Below are positions 61,919 to 64,000 of a DNA stretch of 64,000 bases, in pieces (the first letter of the stretch is position 1; the number at the start of each line of letters is the position of its first letter). The stretch is taken from the NCBI RefSeq assembly GCF_031846245.1, contig NZ_JAVRIC010000012.1, positions 1 through 64,000 on the forward strand, in the 5' to 3' direction. A model generated the notes under the pieces. It did no database searches and was not told the DNA's origin. It was given only the letters and a program-made list of their open reading frames with translations. Position numbers and translations under genes: made by a program. This DNA is from Banduia mediterranea. GTDB lineage: Bacteria > Pseudomonadota > Gammaproteobacteria > Nevskiales > Nevskiaceae.

Positions 61919-63760
61919 TCAGAACATCTCGGTCTGATCGCTCGCGCCGACTTTTTCGCCGACCGCGGGCGCTTCACGCGACGCGATCCACTCGCCGGTG
62001 ATCATCTGGTCATAGGTCGCACCCGGTCCGACCATCGGATAGACCAGGGCGTCCGGATCGATGATGACTTCGAGAAACGCCGGACCGTCGAATTCGATGA
62101 ACTCGCGAATCACGCGCGGCAGATCCTCTCTGCGGTCGAGGCGCACGGCGTAGTCATAACCGTCGGCCTGGGCCGCCTTGACGAAGTCCTTCTTGTGCAG
62201 CGACTTGTCGGTGGCCGAGAAACGGCTCTTGAAGAACAGTTTCTGCCACTGGCGCACCATGCCGTCGCCGAAATTGTTGAGCACCACGACCTTGACCGGC
62301 AGGTTGTAGGTGGTCACCGTTTCGAGCTCGCCGATGTTCATGCGAATGCTGGCGTCGCCGTCGATATCGATGACCACGCGATTCTGGCCGGCGAAGGCCG
62401 CGCCGATCGCGGCCGGCAGGCCGAAGCCCATGGTACCCATCGATCCCGAGGTCAGCCACAGACGCGGTTCGCGAAAATCGAAATACTGGGCGGCCCACAT
62501 CTGGTGTTGTCCCACGCCGGTGGCGATGATCGCCTCGCCGCCGGTCAGGCGATTGATCTCCTCGATCACGGCGTAGGGCTGGATCAGGGCGGATTCGCGG
62601 TCGTAGTTCATCGCGTGGCGCGTCTTGAGCTCGGCGAGGTGCCGGTGCCAGGCCGACCAGTCACGCGCGAAGCCGATGTCCTTGCCGTGTTCCGTGAGTT
62701 TGCGCAGCGCCGCCGGCAGCAGGCCGACGTGATGCCAGTCGACGCGCTTGACCTTGTTGATCTCGGCGGCGTCGATGTCCAGGTGCGCGATGAACTTGGC
62801 GCCGTGCGCAAACTGGTCGGGCTTGGTGGCCACCCGGTCGTCGAAGCGGCTGCCGACGGCGATGATGCAATCGGCGTCCTCGACAGCGTAATTGGCGTAG
62901 GCGCGGCCGTGCATGCCGAGCATATGCATCGAGCGTTCGGCGGTGGTGTCGTAGGCACCCAGGCCCATCAGCGTCATCGTCACCGGAATGCCGAAACCGT
63001 CCGCGAACTCACGCAGCGCCTGCGCCGCGCCGGCATTGATCGCGCCGCCGCCGACGTAGAGCAGGGGCCGTTCGGCGCGCGACAGCAAATCGAAGAAGCT
63101 CGTGCACTTGGATTCCGGAACCGGCGAGGCCTCCAGCGCACGCAGGCGGGCACGAAAGCCCGGCACCGGCAGCACGCCTTCGCCGGAGTAGGGCCCCATC
63201 CAGTTCTGCACATCCTTGGGCACGTCGACCACGACCGGCCCCGGGCGGCCCGAACGGGCGATCTCGAACGCGGTGCGTACCGTCGCTTCGAGCTGGCTCG
63301 GGTCCGTGACCAGAAACACATGCTTGGCGCAGGCACCCATGATGTTGGTGACCGGTGCTTCCTGGAACGCATCCGTGCCGATCGCGGACGTCGGCACCTG
63401 ACCGCAGATCACCACGATGGGGATCGAGTCGGCCATGCAATCGCGCACCGGGGTCACGCAGTTGGTGGCGCCGGGGCCGGAGGTGACCAGTGCCACGCCG
63501 ACCTTGCCGGAAGCGCGTGCGTAGCCGGATGCCATGAAGCCGGCGCCCTGTTCGTTGGCCGGCACGATCAGCGGCATGCGCTCGTCGTGCAGCTGGTTGT
63601 AGCGAAAGATTGCGTCGTAGGTGGGCAGAATCGCGCCGCCGGAATAGCCAAATACCGCGTCGACGCCCTCGTCTTCCAGTACCTGGACGATGATGTCCGC
63701 GCCGGACAGTCGTTGGCCGGCGAGGCGATGGCGTAGCGGTGAAAGCGGAGCTTGGGTCAT
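61919..63760 (-). CDS. ilvB: Acetolactate synthase large subunit-like enzyme
   Basis: A 613-residue thiamine-diphosphate enzyme that makes acetolactate for branched-chain amino acids. It has the catalytic Glu70 (PLIVPANEQGAGFMASGYA), the FAD-domain region (VAVGSRFDDRV), and the ThDP motif DIDGDASIRMNIGELETV followed by VVVLNN. FAD-site sequence and length fit the anabolic (IlvB/IlvI) form rather than catabolic AlsS. No ilvN/ilvH regulatory subunit gene is adjacent, although the large subunit usually needs one. The leader (63781-63836) is structured. Confidence 0.9.
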   Translation of the reverse strand: MTQAPLSPLRHRLAGQRLSGADIIVQVLEDEGVDAVFGYSGGAILPTYDAIFRYNQLHDERMPLIVPANEQGAGFMASGYARASGKVGVALVTSGPGATNCVTPVRDCMADSIPIVVICGQVPTSAIGTDAFQEAPVTNIMGACAKHVFLVTDPSQLEATVRTAFEIARSGRPGPVVVDVPKDVQNWMGPYSGEGVLPVPGFRARLRALEASPVPESKCTSFFDLLSRAERPLLYVGGGAINAGAAQALREFADGFGIPVTMTLMGLGAYDTTAERSMHMLGMHGRAYANYAVEDADCIIAVGSRFDDRVATKPDQFAHGAKFIAHLDIDAAEINKVKRVDWHHVGLLPAALRKLTEHGKDIGFARDWSAWHRHLAELKTRHAMNYDRESALIQPYAVIEEINRLTGGEAIIATGVGQHQMWAAQYFDFREPRLWLTSGSMGTMGFGLPAAIGAAFAGQNRVVIDIDGDASIRMNIGELETVTTYNLPVKVVVLNNFGDGMVRQWQKLFFKSRFSATDKSLHKKDFVKAAQADGYDYAVRLDRREDLPRVIREFIEFDGPAFLEVIIDPDALVYPMVGPGATYDQMITGEWIASREAPAVGEKVGASDQTEMF

Positions 63761-63780
63761 GGCGACATCTTCTGCGGTAT

Positions 63781-63836
63781 CGAACCGGGCGGCTTGCCGA
63801 ACACGCTGCCCGGTCTGGGTTGAATCACCCGGTTCG
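63781..63836 (-). promoter_or_regulatory. Structured ilvB leader (possible attenuator)
   Basis: CGAACCGGG (63781-63789) and CCCGGTTCG (63828-63836) are exact 9-bp inverted copies enclosing 38 nt, which itself has a GCCCGG-type alternative partner. The structure starts 20 bp upstream of the ilvB ATG. No leader peptide rich in Leu/Val/Ile is visible, so the mechanism is unknown. Confidence 0.4.
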
Positions 63837-63949
63837 AGCAGCCAAGGTCCGCAATAGCGGCCTTCCGGAACAAAAAAAGGGTGCGAAGATTAGCGCTGTT
63901 GCGTCGCCGATGCCATGCGGAGCCGCAGTTTGAGGGATACGAGACCCGC

Positions 63950-64000
63950 TCAGCGTCCCCAGCCGAGCTTGTGGCTGAGCTTGGAAAGCACGCTGCGCTG
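63950..64000 (-). CDS. C-terminal end of an unidentified gene (cut by window edge)
   Basis: The minus strand entering at 64000 reads QRSVLSKLSHKLGWGR and then TGA (63952-63950). Only 16 codons are visible, so the product cannot be named and even the coding status is tentative. It would lie upstream of ilvB on the same strand, 189 bp away. Confidence 0.35.
   Translation of the reverse strand, partial: QRSVLSKLSHKLGWGR

Noticed and set aside
61829-63736. A 635-codon plus-strand open frame opposite ilvB
   Set aside because: Mirror frame of a well-supported gene, with low-complexity Asp/His/Val composition typical of antisense reading in GC-rich DNA.

Overview
The window is a 64-kb chromosomal segment of a GC-rich Gram-negative bacterium. 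Gene content and order point to a gammaproteobacterium: a gamma-type purB, the msbA-lpxK-ycaR-kdsB block, maf-yceD-rpmF-plsX, a Zur of the E. coli type, and a long RNase E. A Nevskiales/Xanthomonadales-like lineage is my inference and is not proven here. I see no rRNA, tRNA, CRISPR array or intact prophage. Most of the window is ordinary core genome with short gaps and many ATGA stop-start overlaps.

Layout. 1-4.6 kb: fumC (cut by the window edge) diverges from purB, then come small operons of conserved hypotheticals and a thioesterase. 4.8-6.2 kb: an ABC1/UbiB-like kinase. 6.2-7.6 kb: a patch of mobile DNA, with a truncated IS transposase, an ISAzo13-type transposase scrap, a GNAT acetyltransferase flanked by two near-identical 55-bp direct repeats, and a CGCAAAG-type dispersed repeat that recurs at 23.8 kb. 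7.6-9.6 kb: aguA-aguB (agmatine to putrescine). 10.1-14.1 kb: a branched-chain 2-oxoacid dehydrogenase operon interrupted by a PIN/ribbon-helix-helix toxin-antitoxin pair. 14.4-16.6 kb: a PhoX-type phosphatase with a candidate Pho box and a strong terminator. 16.7-20.9 kb: lolC/E-lolD-comEC. 21.0-22.8 kb: a lipase followed by an ankyrin-repeat lipoprotein, a candidate effector/immunity pair.

22.8-28.3 kb: a zinc-homeostasis neighbourhood. A stand-alone hisI paralogue and zur diverge from a 10-bp palindrome that looks like a Zur operator. A tandem QueD-like protein, gltX and a thrS outside its usual infC context follow. 28.3-33.2 kb: a Ca2+/Na+ exchanger, oligopeptidase B, an M23 peptidase and a DUF1499 protein. 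33.5-40 kb: an iron-acquisition operon (TonB receptor, PiuC hydroxylase, PepSY membrane protein, DUF2271, DUF4198, membrane-anchored flavoreductase). 40-43.9 kb: lipid A/Kdo genes. 43.9-51.6 kb: rne, rluC, HAD phosphatase, maf, yceD, rpmF, plsX. 51.7-55.9 kb: a signalling operon of CHASE2 Ser/Thr kinase, PP2C phosphatase and FHA protein. 55.9-64 kb: radA, an enoyl-CoA hydratase, an M28 peptidase, a second PhoX-like protein and ilvB with a structured leader.

The points most worth following up are the lipase/ankyrin pair, the Zur-linked hisI paralogue that has lost a canonical zinc cysteine, the kinase/phosphatase/FHA module with a shared TVIL motif, and the repeat-bracketed acetyltransferase.
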